This document shows, piece by piece, positions 61,087 to 64,000 of a stretch of 64,000 nucleotides of DNA (within the stretch, counting starts at the first letter, position 1; the number at the start of each line of letters is the position of its first letter). Below the pieces are notes generated by a model. It saw only the letters and a list, made by a program, of their open reading frames with translations, was not told the origin of the DNA and searched no databases. A program made the translations under genes and the position numbers. Origin of the DNA: Cheiracanthium punctorium (taxonomy: Eukaryota; Arthropoda; Arachnida; Araneae; Cheiracanthiidae); assembly GCA_038373885.1 (NCBI GenBank), contig JAWZYV010000771.1:868001-932000 (forward strand), read 5' to 3'.

Positions 61087-61808
61087 TATTAAAATGTTTA
61101 TCAGTGAAGCAAAGCTTTCCGACAATGCAGTAATTTCAACTGTTAAGAATGCTGTCAGTTATCCATTTATGAAATGCAAATTTGTTTTTTGTAAAATGGT
61201 ATAAATTCATGTGAACCATTTCTCCACCTTTACCAAACATCAAATCCTATGTGTTGTTTTTTATTTGAAGATCTGCATAATTTGATTCAGGCCAAGAAAT
61301 TCTTAAGAATGCAAGAGCAGCATCAAAATTAGTTGCTATAGACTTAGACTCAAAAAACCTTGTTATAGCAGAAAATGTTAATAGTTGTGCAGCTCCATGA
61401 CTCTTCGAATTAAAGGTAAAGAGATTGAAAGAAACAAATTTCTTCAAGAATGTCAGGAGTTTCTGATGGGGATGAAATTCAAAACTGATAGAGAGATGTC
61501 CCTTGAAACATAAAATTGTTCGAGTATTATCTGCACTTGATCCAGTAGTAATTTATCATACACCTAACTTAGGCCAAACCAGGTTTGATATGTTGCTAGA
61601 AATTTTACACACCAGCAAACAAATTAGTGACACCATAGCACAGAAAGCAGGAACAACATTCTAGTCTGTGTTCTTCCAGCTAAAATGAATTGAAGGAAGA
61701 ATTTAAAATTAACTCTTCTTCTCTTGAAAAGTAAGGTGTTGATGGATTTTATGCAAGTTTTCTTGCAAATAATTTGAAATATATGGAACTATCGCAAGTA
61801 ATGAAAAT

Positions 61809-61968
61809 ATGCTTCATTTTTCTCATGGTAATGCTACTGACAAAAATGGTTTTTTGATTAATTATTTATTAATCGGAAACATGCATGAACAAACAATTAT
61901 AAATCAAATGTATGTCCATGATGTCATCTACCAGACAGGAGGAATAGAACGTATGAATATTGACAAAA
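61809..61968 (+). pseudogene. C-terminal remnant of a hAT-like transposase
   Basis: The peptide LHFSHGNATDKNGFLINYLL with MHEQTIINQMYVHDVIYQTG resembles a family ending GxAxVERGFSxNKxxxxENxxExTxIxxRxVxDxI, known to me from arthropod transposon proteins. The key VERGFS is degraded to DKNGFL. The frame then runs into an A tract. Upstream sequence (about 61250-61450) may hold more in broken frames. Confidence 0.45.
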
Positions 61969-62685
61969 AAAAAAAAAAAAAAAAAAATTACAACTTATAT
62001 CTGAGAAGCTTGCTGAAGAAGACTAGCAGAATCCTTGGATATTCAAATTAACATTAAAATGCAATAACTGTAAAAATTTTAAATGTACCTATACCTAGAT
62101 ATTTTCAGTTGCAAGTAGGGGAATAAAAAATATTAAATAAATAAAAACTAAAATTATTTCATTGTTATTTTACCAGTTTTTTTTACTAAATTTAAGTGAA
62201 GATTTTAAAATGTTATATTTTAAGGAAAGATGCAATTTCTGTTTTATTATTGTTGCTTGGTTGGCAAATCATTGAAGGAATCATTGAAGAACAGAATTTG
62301 TTTTATTTAGCATGTATTTTAAAAACTACTTCTTGAAATCTAAACTTCATGTATTTTTTATATTACTCAGTTTAATTCGAAACTTAAAAGTTTTGTGAGA
62401 ATTTCTACTACACAATTTAAAATCTTTGTTTCATAAAGTTATTTCTTATCATGATTTTAAAGATGTTGCTGTAAAAATGTATTTCTCTATATGATCTTTG
62501 AGATCATGTAGAAATTATTTTATTTTCTAAACATTACAAATTTTAAAATCTTTTCTATGTGTCATATATCAACATATTTTGTTTAATTGAAATATGTTTA
62601 ATCTTTAAATTATTATAAGGCATACTTCTTCTAGTGTTGTCAAATAAAAGTTTTTTTTAAATCATTGGGTGTTTAAAGTGTGTGT

Positions 62686-62717
<32 letters not shown>

Positions 62718-62859
62718 CATGTATAAGTTTTAATCGAAACAAAGTAACACTGAAAATAAGTGGAATATGAAGTCCACAAAAGCGTGCAAGATAGTCAGGG
62801 GAAAATGTCGTAGAAGTCATGAAAACAGAAGCTTTGAAATCTGTAGAAACTCTGTTATA

Positions 62860-63742
62860 AGTTTTTATTTAAAAACTTAAAACCTTCTGTTTGGGTGGGT
62901 GGGGGGGCGGACTGGTTTTAAAACAACTACTTGTGCAGTAAAAAATTGCAGACATGAATTTATATTGAAGCTATTTTCCAAATAAATTTTGGGTGTAGCT
63001 TGCAGCAGTGCGGTCATTTCTATGAGTAGCACATCTTTTATAAAGTTTGTGCATCCCCAATGTACACTTTTCATATTGTCGTAATATCAGAAAATGTCAC
63101 TAACATAACCAAAGAAGTTGTAAAACAATGAAAAACTATCCCTGCAACAAAATCCAAAGACACCCTGATTTTTTATTCTAATCATTCAAAATATAAAGAA
63201 TATAACAAAGAAAATATAACAAACAGAAGAACTTTTAAATACGCTATTGAACTTTTTAACACTTGATGTGTAATTCTGAATACATTATTTTAACTAATTT
63301 GAGGAACTTCATATAGTAAATAATTTTATATTTTAATATACACTATTTATTCTTTGTTTCACACTTTTGATAAATAATTTCATAATCTTAAAAAAAAAAA
63401 AAAAATGAGGGACAGCTCTTTTGCTAGAATTGTGCTACCAAGCATTTTAAGTACATGAGATAAAACTTATTCAATAATTCCATTAATAAAATTATAGAAG
63501 GACAATATATTTTAACTTACATGTCCAGATGTATTATTCTTATTAATTCAGTTAAAAGTTTATCTCGCCTATAATTTTTAATTTAAAGATATGTACATGC
63601 ACAATTTCCATTATAACTGTAATCACATATATTGTTATTTGCTGCAATATTCATAAAACAAGGAACCATACCAAAATTAAGAATTCAATAAGAACAGTTT
63701 TTTACAAGAATCTGTTTTCTGACATATTAATTAATAATAAAG

Positions 63743-63782
<40 letters not shown>

Positions 63783-64000
63783 AAAAGAAATGTATCTACA
63801 GATTTTTCTCACTTAAAAAGCATTACAATAAGTAAAAGAATTAAACTATGATAAATTAGTCAGTAATGTATAAGATAAACTTGAGATATAAAATCTTAGT
63901 AGTCAAATGTCCAAAGTATTCTGCAGGTGCTTTGTAAGAAGGAGAAACAAATTTATTAATTTTCGATCACAATCATTTAATTAATAATTTAATGCTGTAT
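62860..64000. other. AT-rich flank, nothing recognised
   Basis: Homopolymer-rich sequence with a T tract of about 33 near 63746-63778. No supported exon, RNA gene or transposon end is seen. Confidence 0.45.

Larger units (their letters stand above)
60163..62854 (+). mobile_element. hAT-like element, CAGGGTTCCTACAGACCTGG ends
   Basis: Left end CAGGGTTCCTACAGACCTGG and right end, inward CAGAGTTTCTACAGATTTC, are inverted. TTATA flanks both (60158-60162, 62855-62859), shorter than a hAT duplication and possibly chance. It carries a transposase C-terminal remnant and a pogo-like insertion. It is the longer relative of 45308-46311. Confidence 0.7.

Noticed and set aside
63890..63960. A minus-strand peptide containing KFVSPSYKAPAEYFGHLTT that looks protein-like
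   Set aside because: It is short, I found no splice acceptor in front of it and no recognised family; likely chance, though an exon of a gene beyond the right edge cannot be excluded.

Overview
The window is eukaryotic nuclear DNA: AT-rich, intron-bearing and crowded with transposons. The mix of hAT-type miniature elements, pogo-like and mariner elements, a Penelope-like endonuclease and tRNA-derived SINEs suggests an arthropod with a large genome. A chelicerate such as a spider is my best guess, but that is inference.

The only cellular gene I can support is the RNA ligase RTCB (RtcB/HSPC117), on the + strand. Seven coding exons (8154-8310, 10437-10486, 26495-26601, 28713-28872, 33960-34135, 35023-35211, 42262-42600) join in frame into 392 residues. 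These align without a gap to residues 114-505 of human RTCB as I remember it, and end in a stop with AATAAA 16 bases later. The five metal ligands and the guanylylated histidine are all present. The first 113 residues must lie upstream of the window. Intron 4 uses a GC donor.

Introns and flanks are transposon strata. 1-5070: SINE, two hAT miniature elements, and a nested element holding a Penelope-like GIY-YIG domain. 10987-25629 (inside the 16-kb intron 2): at least five DNA elements nested one inside another, with a SINE in the innermost; four of the levels are bracketed by matching target-site duplications. The innermost hAT element carries a BED-like zinc-finger exon. Intron 4 (28873-33959): an inverted pair of broken Penelope fragments, then the RNase H end of a non-LTR retrotransposon. 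Intron 6 (35212-42261): a long-inverted-repeat element, a 3.7-kb hAT element and nested guests. 42601-64000, downstream of RTCB: hairpins, pogo-like elements, two mariner-type transposase relics, a perfect 365-bp tandem duplication, a 2.8-kb foldback structure and more SINEs.

I saw no CRISPR array, rRNA, free-standing tRNA gene or second cellular gene. Transposon boundaries rest on terminal inverted repeats and target-site duplications read by eye. Family names are inferred from those and from transposase motifs.
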